Shown in pieces: positions 1 through 8,550 of a DNA stretch of 64,000 nt. Made by a program: the position numbers and the translations under genes. This DNA comes from Bin80 sp965209015. Its GTDB lineage: Bacteria > Bacteroidota > Rhodothermia > Rhodothermales > Bin80. The stretch lies in contig OZ242367.1 of assembly GCA_965209015.1 (NCBI GenBank), positions 2,728,001 through 2,792,000 of the forward strand, read 5' to 3'. Every line of letters begins with the position of its first letter. The first letter of the stretch is position 1. The notes beneath the pieces are model-generated. The model was given only the letters and a program-made list of their open reading frames with translations. It was not told where the DNA came from and did not search any database.

Positions 1-758
1 ATCACCCCAAGAAGTTTGAATCGGAGATGTAGATTCTTCGTAATTGCAGGTTCTGCTCCGTCAGCGACTGAAATGGGAGTGCTTCGCAGGGTCGTAAGGA
101 CTTTCTCTGCGGTGATCCGCCGGATTCTGTGTTCTTTTAGGATTTTCTCTACTGAGGAGAGACGAACTCTCCGAGCGCGGGCGGGAGTGGGAATGAGCTT
201 CCAGAGTGATCGAATGACGGGGGCATTCAAATCAAAACCGAGACGCAGGAATTGTGGGAAGTAGCGCCAGAGCTGCTGTCGGATCTGATGCACCACGCGT
301 GTACGTTCCGCCGTATACTCTTCGCTCATCCGAGACCATTCGCGAAGTTGGATGATCTCGGGATCCATGACCTCCAACTTACGCAGACACTGGGGATCCG
401 TCCGAAGCGCGTCGGCGAGGACATGTGCATCCCGACGGTCATCTTTCGCACCCGAAGGTGAAAACCGATCCCGGAAACGGTCCAGTTGCTTGGGATTGAT
501 GGAATTGACTTGGACTCCACACTCCATCAGGCTATCCACAACCGGACCATGCGGTACCTCAATGGCGACCGCAATGGACTCTGCCCCGCAATCGGCAAGT
601 TCCATGATCCATTTCTGGAGTTCACTCAGACCATCTCCCGAGTGGGGAAATGACTTCTCGCCCAGCGTCTCTCCGTCTGCGTTGACCACACAGGCTTGAT
701 GGAACTCGGAGCCCCAGTCAATCCCCACGAAGATGTGGGGAAGAATTGTTGTTGACAT
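1..758 (-). CDS. IS110-family transposase, 3' end cut by window edge
   Basis: The minus strand is open without a stop from an ATG at 758 to the window edge, about 252 codons, so only the N-terminal part is visible. The protein starts with an RNase H-like DEDD domain typical of IS110-family recombinases: an early Asp in VGIDWGSEFH, an acidic residue in VAIEVPHG, and the paired acids in AKDDRRDAHVLADAL. The following basic helical stretch fits the region linking the catalytic and C-terminal domains of this family. Full-length members are about 300-450 residues, so the C-terminal transposase_20-type domain would lie outside the window. All forward-strand reading frames here are shadows. IS110 elements usually lack obvious terminal inverted repeats, and none was recognised between 759 and 1188. 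Family assignment is confident; whether the element is intact cannot be seen. Confidence 0.88.
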   Translation of the reverse strand, partial: MSTTILPHIFVGIDWGSEFHQACVVNADGETLGEKSFPHSGDGLSELQKWIMELADCGAESIAVAIEVPHGPVVDSLMECGVQVNSINPKQLDRFRDRFSPSGAKDDRRDAHVLADALRTDPQCLRKLEVMDPEIIQLREWSRMSEEYTAERTRVVHQIRQQLWRYFPQFLRLGFDLNAPVIRSLWKLIPTPARARRVRLSSVEKILKEHRIRRITAEKVLTTLRSTPISVADGAEPAITKNLHLRFKLLGV

Positions 759-1188
759 GATAATATACCTTAGTTTAAGGGGTAGAAGTATGCGGATCAC
801 TGTGATGCTATGTCACTCCCTGTATCGGTGCTCTATGGCACATACTCTCTACCGGGCGTTCATCACATGACTCCCCAGGGTACATCTCCCCCCCAGGCGT
901 TCAGGACGCAGGGGGACGTTGGTTACTCCTGGGGAGTTGATCCGCGGAGATCAATGCGAAACATAAGTACAGATGCACCTGTGACCATGGAACGGTTTAA
1001 CCATCCTGAATCCAAAAAATCATCACGCGTTGCCTTCACTCTTCAATTTTAGGATTCCCCTTGAATTTGAAAATTTTCTGCTCTAGTACTCTGGACTGAA
1101 AACCTTCTCCCTCTTTGTTCACCTAAAATCAAAAATCTTGGCTAGTTTGCAATGATCTTTCTCTTCAGTAATCACTTCTACACTGTAC
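759..1188. other. Intergenic between two insertion sequences, no gene seen
   Basis: This stretch lies between the start of the IS110-type transposase and the left inverted repeat of the next insertion sequence. It must hold the upstream end of the IS110 element, but I could not define that boundary. A forward open frame at 810-1052 has no recognisable features. No RNA gene or clear promoter was recognised. Confidence 0.5.
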
Positions 1189-1206
1189 GAGCCTCTTTCA
1201 AAATTC
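1189..1206 (+). repeat. Left terminal inverted repeat of the insertion sequence
   Basis: This 18-bp sequence matches the reverse complement of 2756-2773 without mismatch. It is preceded by TGTAC, which recurs directly after the right repeat. Confidence 0.9.
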
Positions 1207-1442
1207 TATATTTTTACCTTTTTTCCCCGCTGAATTGCGGCTGAGGCTGGTTCAATTTCGTCGGATTACGCGAATCATTGGTATGGGTTCGCCGTTTTGT
1301 GGAGTTGACCGGTTCTTTGCCTGCACGGAGGTCTCTGTTTGGTGAATTTCGTCCACGATCCGTGTAGATTTCACACACCCCTCCCACGGCTTCTGTGGTT
1401 TGAAGCGCCCAAATTCTGTTATGCAGGGGGTGGATGGCCGGT

Positions 1443-2576
1443 TTACTGCACCATCCGCAGCATTTGGTCCACCGTGAGTACCACCACGCTGAACATCAAA
1501 TGACAGAGGACTTTCTCGTGCCCACGGACTCGGATATTGCGTCCACCGAACTCATCTTTGAGTCGCCCAAAGGCCCGCTCTACGGTTGAACGTTCCCGAT
1601 AGCGAACCCGCTCCGCAGGAATGAATCCGGCCGCCCGTTGCGCCTTTTGCTCGCGACGATCCGCCGCTTTTTTCTTGCGTGGATTCGGATCAATGATCGG
1701 TACACGCCCCGAGGCGCTCCGATGTGCAACAATCTCCTTCGCGTCATAGGCGCTGTCCATGAGATCATAACAGTTGTCCACCCGTTGCTGCGTCAAGTGC
1801 GCCAAGGGAAGGGCCGCCTGACTATCATGCAATGAGGCAGAGGTCACCAAACAGCTGAGCGGAACCCCTCCGTCCGCCGTATCCATGTGTAGCTTATAGC
1901 CCGTCCATCGTTGCGTATGTCCCTTCGCGTTCCGCTTACATCCCACCGTACAATCCTTTGGTAACGCGTCCAGCATCTCGCCTAACTCCATCTTCAACTG
2001 CTGCTCCAGGCGACGAGGCACCTTGGGACGGGCCTCCCCCTTCTTCGGACGCCCCCGCTTGCGTTGCTTCACGGGCTTTGATGTATCCGCCTTTGGAGCC
2101 GGACGCTCCCGCGCTTGAATCGCCGTTGAATCCCGTGAAATATGCCCCACTAACTCCCCCGCGTACCCCTGTTTGATCAAAGCTTCATGGATCCGAGACG
2201 GTAACTTCGCCGCCGCAAACTCCTGAAACGCGCGAGAAAACGTGGGCGCACTCGGCACATCACACGAGCGGGACCAACCACATAGGGACCGAAGCAAAAC
2301 ATCTGATAGAAGCCGCTCCCGCAATCCCGAGGTCGTCGGAATATTTAACGCCATCTTGGCCAAAAACGACCGCGCAAGACAGACCCGGTGCGCACGCGGG
2401 CGTCCCACCGAACGAAGCCGGGGACGAGGCAGATGATCCTCCACACACACCAACTCAAACAATAACAACAACTTCCGGAATCGTTTGGGCAACACTCCAT
2501 AGTTCTGCTCCACACATGGAAACAACTCCTGTTGGCAGGAAATATAAAAACCGCGTATCTTCTTGGTAAGGGACAT
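1443..2576 (-). CDS. DDE transposase (IS4/IS5-superfamily, IS1182-like)
   Basis: This 377-residue protein carries out transposition of the surrounding element. The N-terminal third resembles the DUF772-type DNA-binding region. The DDE catalytic residues are visible: first Asp in HISRDSTAIQA (about residue 148), second Asp in YDLMDSAYDAKE (about 275), and the Glu in RERSTVERAFGRLKDEFG (about 335), the last being the usual YREK-like signature region. A basic Arg/Lys/Pro-rich segment near residues 165-190 sits between the first two. The ATG at 2576 is preceded by GGAG about eight bases upstream, a good ribosome binding site in a genome where these are rare. The gene is full length for the family and lies inside perfect inverted repeats. 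Confidence 0.93.
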   Translation of the reverse strand: MSLTKKIRGFYISCQQELFPCVEQNYGVLPKRFRKLLLLFELVCVEDHLPRPRLRSVGRPRAHRVCLARSFLAKMALNIPTTSGLRERLLSDVLLRSLCGWSRSCDVPSAPTFSRAFQEFAAAKLPSRIHEALIKQGYAGELVGHISRDSTAIQARERPAPKADTSKPVKQRKRGRPKKGEARPKVPRRLEQQLKMELGEMLDALPKDCTVGCKRNAKGHTQRWTGYKLHMDTADGGVPLSCLVTSASLHDSQAALPLAHLTQQRVDNCYDLMDSAYDAKEIVAHRSASGRVPIIDPNPRKKKAADRREQKAQRAAGFIPAERVRYRERSTVERAFGRLKDEFGGRNIRVRGHEKVLCHLMFSVVVLTVDQMLRMVQ

Positions 2577-2755
2577 GGGGTTCTCCGGGGGTTGTTGGAC
2601 TTGTAATTCTCCTAAAAATACAAAATTCGGAGATCCCTGTCCCTTCGTTTGTGACCCAAAAAAACGATACCTCCCAGAGCAGATCAGCCCCCTAACACTC
2701 TTTAGTACCCAGATTCATCAATTAGCAAAATCTCTCAAAAAATCATCCAATTGAG

Positions 2756-2773
2756 GAATTTTGAAAGAGGCTC
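2756..2773 (-). repeat. Right terminal inverted repeat of the insertion sequence
   Basis: Exact reverse complement of 1189-1206. It is followed at 2774-2778 by TGTAC, the presumed target-site duplication. Confidence 0.9.
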
Positions 2774-2812
2774 TGTACTCCATTAAGCTTCCTTAAAAGA
2801 TACAGGGAGGCG

Positions 2813-3292
2813 GTGGACAAGGTTCGGCGGCAAGAACACAAGGAACTCCGAGCGGAAGGCAATCAGATGCTTATGGGAAGCAAGTACACTTGGTTGAAGA
2901 GTCCTCCCAACATGTCTCTGCAGCAGAAGCGGGCATTTCATGCCCTGCGCACCAGTACCCTGAAGACCGCCCGAGCCTGGGCCATCAAGGAAATGGCTCG
3001 GAATCTATGGCATTATGTGCGGCGAGGCTGGGCACTCAAGGGCTGGAATCGGTGGTTGAGTTGGGCCATGCGTTGTCGGCTTGAACCCGTCAAAGAGGCA
3101 GCCAAAACCATCAAGAATCACTTGTGGGGCATCCTCAATGCCATCATTCTGAGGGTCAGTAATGGCCCGGCGGAAAGCGTCAACAGTCGGATCAAGACAA
3201 TCAAAGTCCGCGCACGCGGATTCCGAAACAAAGAACGATTCATTGATGCAATTTACTTTCATTTGGGTGGACTTGACCTAAGTCACAGATGA
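2813..3292 (+). pseudogene. ISL3-family transposase, C-terminal remnant
   Basis: The 159 residues match the C-terminal part of ISL3-family transposases (DDE_Tnp_ISL3): the AVDKVRRQEHKEL region that follows the second catalytic Asp, and the conserved end with SNGPAESVNSRIKTIKVRARGF and RNKERFIDAIYFHLGG. Family members are about 400 residues, so the N-terminal zinc-ribbon and HTH part and the first two catalytic Asp residues are missing. The frame is open upstream only to the right inverted repeat of the neighbouring insertion sequence, and the left side of that element does not continue it. The gene was therefore truncated before or during that insertion. The GTG at 2813 is only a nominal start. 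Confidence 0.85.
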
Positions 3293-3306
3293 TGAAAAAT
3301 CATCTG
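3286..3306. repeat. Short hairpin spanning the ISL3 remnant stop codon
   Basis: CAGATGAT (3286-3293) and ATCATCTG (3299-3306) form a perfect 8-bp stem with a 5-base loop, overlapping the stop codon of the transposase remnant. No T-run follows, so a role as an intrinsic terminator is doubtful; it may be a transposon-end structure. Confidence 0.35.
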
Positions 3307-3625
3307 CTCACAATAATGGCTGAAGAGCCTTTTTTGCCAATCGGATTCTGGAAGATAGAAGACCAATAGACTCCCATGATTAGATCCTTTGCGTTGAATC
3401 CCGCAATAGTTCCGTTATTTCTTTTTGAGCCTCTGGCTTTGAACACTTCTCTTGGTTGGATATATATTCAGATGAGATTGCCAACCTAATCATATGAACG
3501 TTACCACAGCGATGGGATTATTTCGGGCGGTTATTATTGTAAATTCGATTCTATCTAATGTGTTTTTAGGTTTTTCCTACCTCATTTTCTGAAGACATCA
3601 AGAAATTAGTGATCCAATACCTGAA
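3307..3625. other. AT-rich upstream region of the four-gene accessory cassette
   Basis: This non-coding stretch must carry the promoter of the genes starting at 3626. I could not identify a convincing -35/-10 pair or operator. No gene, repeat or RNA signature was recognised. Confidence 0.4.
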
Positions 3626-5704
3626 ATGACCGAAATTGATAAAATGCAGCAACTCCTGAGCGTGGCGGAGATTATTGCACGGGCCAAGAAACATCCTGCT
3701 GAAGTATCAAAGGCTCAAGCCATAAAATTCTCTAACTTGGTAAGGGATGGATTCGTTGAAATTGACGATGATCGGATCGCATTTGCAACTCCTGAGCTAA
3801 TCAAATCATGGCTCTCTCGCTACTGTGCTATGTGCATATCCGATGTATGGGAAAATTTTGATCAAACTGCTCATGAACTTATCCAATCTTATCGTCTATT
3901 CCATGCGTTGGGGATGTCTAAGCATGTAATTACCCAATTATTTTTATCCCTCAAGAATGACTATGGTATGGATATCTTGGTGCGATTAGAAGAAATTGCT
4001 CATTCATGTGTTAGTGATAGAACACATGAAGTTGACTTCCATCTTAACTCAATCTACTTTAAATTTTGTGATGTACTCCCAGAGCTAGACTATACACCTG
4101 CTGATCTTGCCGACCATCTGGGCCCGGTGTTGGAGGCCACAAAGAATTATTCGCGCTCAGGGATGCTCCACGGGGCCATAGAGCGAATGGCAGGACAATC
4201 GCAAGCAAAGGCGGAGGCTTTACTAGATGCCTTTTTGCAGCATTCTGAACAAGGAACTGTTGAACTTGCTGCCAATTCTCTAAAATCTCTTTGGAAATTT
4301 GACACAAGTAAAGCTCAGGGGAAGGCTCTTGGGCTTACGAAGGCAGAATTCGGATCTCTTCAACGTATCGGTGCTATCGCACTCGCTTGGTTTGAATATG
4401 AACTTCCATTACATGAAAGAGAACTTTTAAAAACGATTGATCGTCTTGATCAACTGTGTGAAAGTAACGACATGAAAGTTTTGACCGCTGTTACTCAGGC
4501 ATTCGGGGATCTCATGGTGGTTTTACCCCAGTGTAGCCAACTGCAACAAGTTCGAAAACAATTTTTTCACTTAGCATCATACAAAAAACCAGATGTTCAG
4601 TCTGTAATTGCTCAGACATTAAGTAAGTATTTAAATAACTTTGAAGATGCTGATTTTCTTTGGGCTACCCTAAACTATCTAGCATGTGTTCCAGCTCAGT
4701 TTCGGGGTATTCTAAGAGAACTTGATCTCATTACATACAGAATGGTCAATCGTAATCCTAAGCGTGTTGCAGAATATTTGGAGGATGTGGTAACTAGTAG
4801 GCTATACAGAGCAGAGTGTGAACATGACAGGCTGCAAGATCTCTATGGCGATTCTGTTGATTGTTTAGCTGATAAGCACCAGTCGGTATTTGAATCCACC
4901 ATTACGCGATGGTTCGGCTCCATAGACTCCCGTCTCCACGCAGCGGCAGCAGATTTAGTAGGGTACTTCGCTCAAAAACTACTCCCACAAAAAAATCGAA
5001 CTATTCAATTAGATTCTGTTGTATTGAATTCCCTTGATGAGGGTGATGTGCAGCGAATAATATGCGCACTCACGGGCTATGTTGATGATCATAAAGCACT
5101 TGCATTATTATTGATTTCCATACTGTCGCGAGAAATTGTGAGTGAGCGTGTGCGTGAACTGATTGTCAACGCCCTTGATCAGGTAGTCCTCTATAACATG
5201 CCAGATTTAGCAGATGAATGCCTGAAGCCCCTTACTGAGGAAACCGATATTTCTAAATGTATTCAACAGGTCGTCACAGATGCACTCAACCTCTCTGACT
5301 CTTACTATAAACAGCTGAGGAAACGGCCTTATCTGAAAGAACTAATACCACCCGATCTCCATGTCCATCGCTTTAGTGTCAAATTTAGCAAATTAAGGTC
5401 TTCTCCGCAGGATAGAGGATTCAGTGAATCAAGCCTACTCGATCAAATACCTCGGATTCCTGTCAAATATGGACAATCAGTGTCCGCGTCAAATCATATG
5501 AATGTAGAGTCATTTGCCCCCATGCAGACTTTTTACACCGATGTAAGTATTCCTCGAGAAGAAATTCTTGACCCGATGGGGTATAGAATTAAACGAATGA
5601 ACTGGCGGAGAATGGCGGTGGAGGGGCTTCCAGTTGAAACTCCTAGCCCGCACGCAGATCAGAGCCCTGAAGCTATTGACGAAAAGAATATGGAGAGGAA
5701 ATGA
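3626..5704 (+). CDS. Large helical-repeat (HEAT-like) protein, function unknown
   Basis: I do not recognise this 692-residue protein as a named family. It has no signal peptide or membrane segment and appears almost entirely alpha-helical. Residues about 190-560 look like an alpha-solenoid of HEAT/ARM type, with repeated helix pairs such as AKAEALLDAFLQHSEQGTVE and DVQSVIAQTLSKYLNNF. The last about 100 residues change character: a basic, proline-containing tail around RKRPYLKELIPPDLHVHRFS that may be a partner-binding region. The stop overlaps the start of the next gene by four bases (ATGA), so the two are translationally coupled and their products probably work together. The partner has a nuclease-like N-terminus and the pair lies between transposon remnants. 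I therefore infer a scaffold or sensor subunit of a defence-type system; this is unproven. Confidence 0.8.
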   Translation: MTEIDKMQQLLSVAEIIARAKKHPAEVSKAQAIKFSNLVRDGFVEIDDDRIAFATPELIKSWLSRYCAMCISDVWENFDQTAHELIQSYRLFHALGMSKHVITQLFLSLKNDYGMDILVRLEEIAHSCVSDRTHEVDFHLNSIYFKFCDVLPELDYTPADLADHLGPVLEATKNYSRSGMLHGAIERMAGQSQAKAEALLDAFLQHSEQGTVELAANSLKSLWKFDTSKAQGKALGLTKAEFGSLQRIGAIALAWFEYELPLHERELLKTIDRLDQLCESNDMKVLTAVTQAFGDLMVVLPQCSQLQQVRKQFFHLASYKKPDVQSVIAQTLSKYLNNFEDADFLWATLNYLACVPAQFRGILRELDLITYRMVNRNPKRVAEYLEDVVTSRLYRAECEHDRLQDLYGDSVDCLADKHQSVFESTITRWFGSIDSRLHAAAADLVGYFAQKLLPQKNRTIQLDSVVLNSLDEGDVQRIICALTGYVDDHKALALLLISILSREIVSERVRELIVNALDQVVLYNMPDLADECLKPLTEETDISKCIQQVVTDALNLSDSYYKQLRKRPYLKELIPPDLHVHRFSVKFSKLRSSPQDRGFSESSLLDQIPRIPVKYGQSVSASNHMNVESFAPMQTFYTDVSIPREEILDPMGYRIKRMNWRRMAVEGLPVETPSPHADQSPEAIDEKNMERK

Positions 5705-7437
5705 AGATCTTGATCAGAGATTACTTGGCCAAACTGGGTGAGTCTGGTGGACTGGACGTTCTGGTAGCTGACTTGCTACTCAATATGAATATTGAACCCA
5801 TCAGCAGACCACAGAGGGGAGTACGGCAGTATGGTGTTGACGTAGCAGCAGTAGGTGAGGACCCAGAAGATGGCCAAAAAAAACTCTTTCTGATTACCAT
5901 TAAAGCGGGAGACATTACCAGAAACAATTGGGATGTTAGTGCCAACGCAATACGACCATCCCTTAATGAAATCAAGGACGTATATCTTGATAAACAGATA
6001 GATAATTCTCATCAAAATCTACCCAAGAAGATTATCCTATGCTGCGGAGGGATACTTAAACAGGAGGCCGATACAAACTGGAAGGGGTATACCGAAAGCA
6101 ATAGTATATCTGGACAGCTGGAGTATGACCTATGGACTGGAGATAAGCTCGCACTCTTGATTGAGGAGTATTTCATGGATGAATACCTGTTTCCTCAGGA
6201 GAATCAGAGCTTGATGCGAAAGACTCTTGCCCTACTTGATCAGAACGAACAGGAGCCTAGATTCTTTTATCTGCTTGTAGAGCAAATATTATTTAAGAAT
6301 CGTTTACCGATTAATTCTCCGGAAATCAAGTACCTGAGAGTACTAAGGTTGGTTAATCTTTGTCTATGTGTAGTGGCCAGATGGGCATTGGATGTGGAGA
6401 ATATCCGCCCAGCACTGCTCTGTGCAGAACGTGCATTGCTACGAACATGGGATTTCTTGAAAAATCATGAACTCCTTGAGCATCAGGCTGCACTCAATGC
6501 ATACTTCCGATTGTATGAGGAATATCTCGCAACCGGGTTGATTTATGCAAAACGGATCCACCCAGTATGTCGTATTAAAGATGGTCTTGTGAACATGTCC
6601 TCCCCTGCCGAAATTGTTGAGTATCCGCTCCGCGTATTTGAAGTTGCAGGCTTTCTGAGTACATTGGGACTCAATTATGCCTTTCTATTCCAGGAAAAGG
6701 GCGATAATGAATTTGAGAAAACAGCATCTATGTTTGCTGATACGCTGATAGAACTGATAATGAATAACTCAGCATCCATTACACCTCGGTACGACAGCCA
6801 TGCAATTGAAATTGCACTTGGCCTGATGCTTCTATTTATGACAAAGGGGAATGACTTCGCCTTAGATTGGCTGAAGCAATTGTACCTTCGTGTCACATGG
6901 GCATATAAATCGGGGAAGTTCTTTCCAGTGGACTCAGATAGCCATGAAGATCTTCTTGCCATGGAGCTTGACAGGGACGCGCCGAGAGAACAATTCATGC
7001 AGTTGTCAACGCTTCTTCCGACTATGGCCGAATGGTATGGGATTTTTGGCAAACAAGTTGAATATGAAGCTTTCAGGAAAGCCGTGAATAATACATGTAG
7101 CGAAATCAATCTCCAGTTATGGTATCCAAATAATAACACAGAACCGAAGCTGTACAAAGAAAATGCTGGACATAATTCAGGAATTATGCGGACATCTATT
7201 ATTCTTCCAGAAGAGATTGATGAGTTTCGTGATACCATGCGAAGCAGACTTGCGGAACAAACATCTTTTTACCAGATCTCATGCGTTCAAAGCGGATTAC
7301 CCGTTCTGGGCTTGATTGCTAGCCGTCATTATCGGACCCCGGTGATTCCTGCCTATTGGCAGTGTCTACTTCCTAATGTGGACCGCGTGTCAAACATGCA
7401 AGACTCATCTGAGAAAGCCGCAAATGAAGACAATTAA
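5701..7437 (+). CDS. Putative PD-(D/E)XK-like nuclease with helical C-terminus
   Basis: The 578-residue product is coupled to the upstream gene through an ATGA overlap. The N-terminal about 165 residues resemble a restriction-endonuclease-like fold: a leading helix (GLDVLVADLLLNM), then RQYGVDVAAVG, a variable turn, and KKLFLITIKAGDITR. This is the spacing of the catalytic Asp and Lys in Mrr-like enzymes, but the residue two before the Lys, normally Glu or Gln, is Thr here. A further strand (LPKKIILCCGGIL) follows. The remaining about 400 residues are helical with no motif I recognise. It is cytoplasmic by sequence. The likely role is a nuclease or degenerate nuclease effector acting with the helical-repeat protein. 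The fold call is an inference from motif spacing; enzymatic activity is uncertain because of the variant site. Confidence 0.75.
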   Translation: MKILIRDYLAKLGESGGLDVLVADLLLNMNIEPISRPQRGVRQYGVDVAAVGEDPEDGQKKLFLITIKAGDITRNNWDVSANAIRPSLNEIKDVYLDKQIDNSHQNLPKKIILCCGGILKQEADTNWKGYTESNSISGQLEYDLWTGDKLALLIEEYFMDEYLFPQENQSLMRKTLALLDQNEQEPRFFYLLVEQILFKNRLPINSPEIKYLRVLRLVNLCLCVVARWALDVENIRPALLCAERALLRTWDFLKNHELLEHQAALNAYFRLYEEYLATGLIYAKRIHPVCRIKDGLVNMSSPAEIVEYPLRVFEVAGFLSTLGLNYAFLFQEKGDNEFEKTASMFADTLIELIMNNSASITPRYDSHAIEIALGLMLLFMTKGNDFALDWLKQLYLRVTWAYKSGKFFPVDSDSHEDLLAMELDRDAPREQFMQLSTLLPTMAEWYGIFGKQVEYEAFRKAVNNTCSEINLQLWYPNNNTEPKLYKENAGHNSGIMRTSIILPEEIDEFRDTMRSRLAEQTSFYQISCVQSGLPVLGLIASRHYRTPVIPAYWQCLLPNVDRVSNMQDSSEKAANEDN

Positions 7438-7778
7438 CCTATTCCTCAAAGACATGACCTGCCAATTTTCATCAGACTTGGCGATAAAGCTGGTTTATCT
7501 TTAGATTTACTCCTACATAAACTGTGCATACATTTCCTGAAATGGATGGGATAGTACATAAGCCTGAAGAGTATCGTGAACAATGTCCAACTCTCCATGT
7601 ATTCACCAAACAATAAATGAAACAAGCTTGTGAATTAATCAGGGCGTTTCTCTACAAATAATTCATGAAAATATTCCCGACTACTTCAAAGATCTTTTCA
7701 TAAAGAATTTGTATCCGTTCAAGTTAAATACGCATCCAAGCGTTTAAATCTAATCTGAATTAAGAATAATAAAATCCT
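7438..7778. other. Intergenic between the two accessory gene pairs
   Basis: This AT-rich stretch separates the coupled pair at 3626-7437 from the pair at 7779-9021 and suggests the second pair has its own promoter. No gene, RNA signature, terminator hairpin or clear promoter was recognised. Confidence 0.4.
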
Positions 7779-8546
7779 ATGGAAACGGAAACTCAACAAG
7801 TTTCACAAGTTAGTGTATTGTCTCAAATCAGCCAGACAGAAACTTTCTCTGTGTGGAGAGACATTCTGCCCCCATTACCTAATCGGATCACGGAACAATA
7901 TGATCCATCTCCTCCTATTGAAGAGCATAGTCGTGATTCAGAGCCTCAAATAATTCAGTGGTCTACAAATAACTTTGTAACTACCCGTTGCACAAACTTT
8001 AATTCCTCCAATAGCCCAGACCAAGAAGAGAGTATATCTGTTTCTCTGGTGAAAAAGAATCGGTCAAATTCAAATAAAGTTGCTCAATCATCCTCTTCTC
8101 CGATCAGTTCAGATCGCACAGAGCCCAATTTAATTCTCCAGATTCGCAATTCAACTATTCATGAAGAAATATTTAATGCTCTGCTTATAGCTGGGTACCA
8201 TAAAATTGTTAATCGTCTTACTTATCTCTATGGAATCCTGCAGGATAGCGATGACCCTGAAGATCCAGACATGGATATAAAGTCACTCCAAAATTTGGCA
8301 TTGTTCTTCACGAAGAACAGTGCCTTACTTCCCCCTCCTGAGATCGGAGTAGATCCCGAGGGATTGTTGCAGGCTGAGTGGCACCGGAGTAATGTAATTG
8401 TCTTGATGAATTTCCTTCCTGATGAGAAAATCGTGTTTGCCGCTACATCTACTTTGAACGGTCAAGGTGAATCAGAGGATATCCAAGGTCAAGGTCAATG
8501 GGATCTTGCTCTAAATGTGGTTCGTTCGTTTCTGGCCAACCCTTAG
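7779..8546 (+). CDS. Unknown protein, first gene of a two-gene unit
   Basis: The 255-residue protein has two parts. Residues 1 to about 115 are Ser/Thr/Gln-rich and look disordered. The C-terminal about 140 residues look folded, with a helical segment (IFNALLIAGYHKIVNRLTYL) followed by the compact block LPPPEIGVDPEGLLQAEWHR and a strand-rich end (VLMNFLPDEKIVFAATS). From memory, proteins with a similar 'P-x-x-(D/E)GLLQAEW' block occur in many bacteria as uncharacterised proteins, often beside a small gene like the next one; I could not verify this here. Four bases separate it from the next gene, so they form an operon. No catalytic motif, signal peptide or membrane segment is visible. The position beside a possible defence pair is the only hint of function. 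Confidence 0.75.
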   Translation: METETQQVSQVSVLSQISQTETFSVWRDILPPLPNRITEQYDPSPPIEEHSRDSEPQIIQWSTNNFVTTRCTNFNSSNSPDQEESISVSLVKKNRSNSNKVAQSSSSPISSDRTEPNLILQIRNSTIHEEIFNALLIAGYHKIVNRLTYLYGILQDSDDPEDPDMDIKSLQNLALFFTKNSALLPPPEIGVDPEGLLQAEWHRSNVIVLMNFLPDEKIVFAATSTLNGQGESEDIQGQGQWDLALNVVRSFLANP

Positions 8547-8550
8547 TCTT

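Larger units (their letters stand above)
1189..2773 (-). mobile_element. Complete insertion sequence (IS4/IS5-superfamily, IS1182-like), 1585 bp
   Basis: Both ends can be read directly. Positions 1189-1206 (GAGCCTCTTTCAAAATTC) are the exact reverse complement of 2756-2773, giving 18-bp perfect terminal inverted repeats. They are flanked on both sides by the same five bases, TGTAC (1184-1188 and 2774-2778), which fits a target-site duplication. Inside lies one transposase gene on the minus strand (1443-2576). Perfect ends, an apparent duplication and an uninterrupted transposase suggest a recent and possibly active insertion. The family name is inferred from the transposase; the IS4/IS5-like DDE fold is clear but the exact subgroup is not. 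Confidence 0.9.

Noticed and set aside
16..699. Several forward-strand open frames at the left edge
   Set aside because: They are antisense to the open minus-strand IS110 transposase frame, which carries clear family motifs.
3286..3306. Hairpin as an intrinsic terminator
   Set aside because: No T-run follows the stem, so it is kept only as an inverted repeat.
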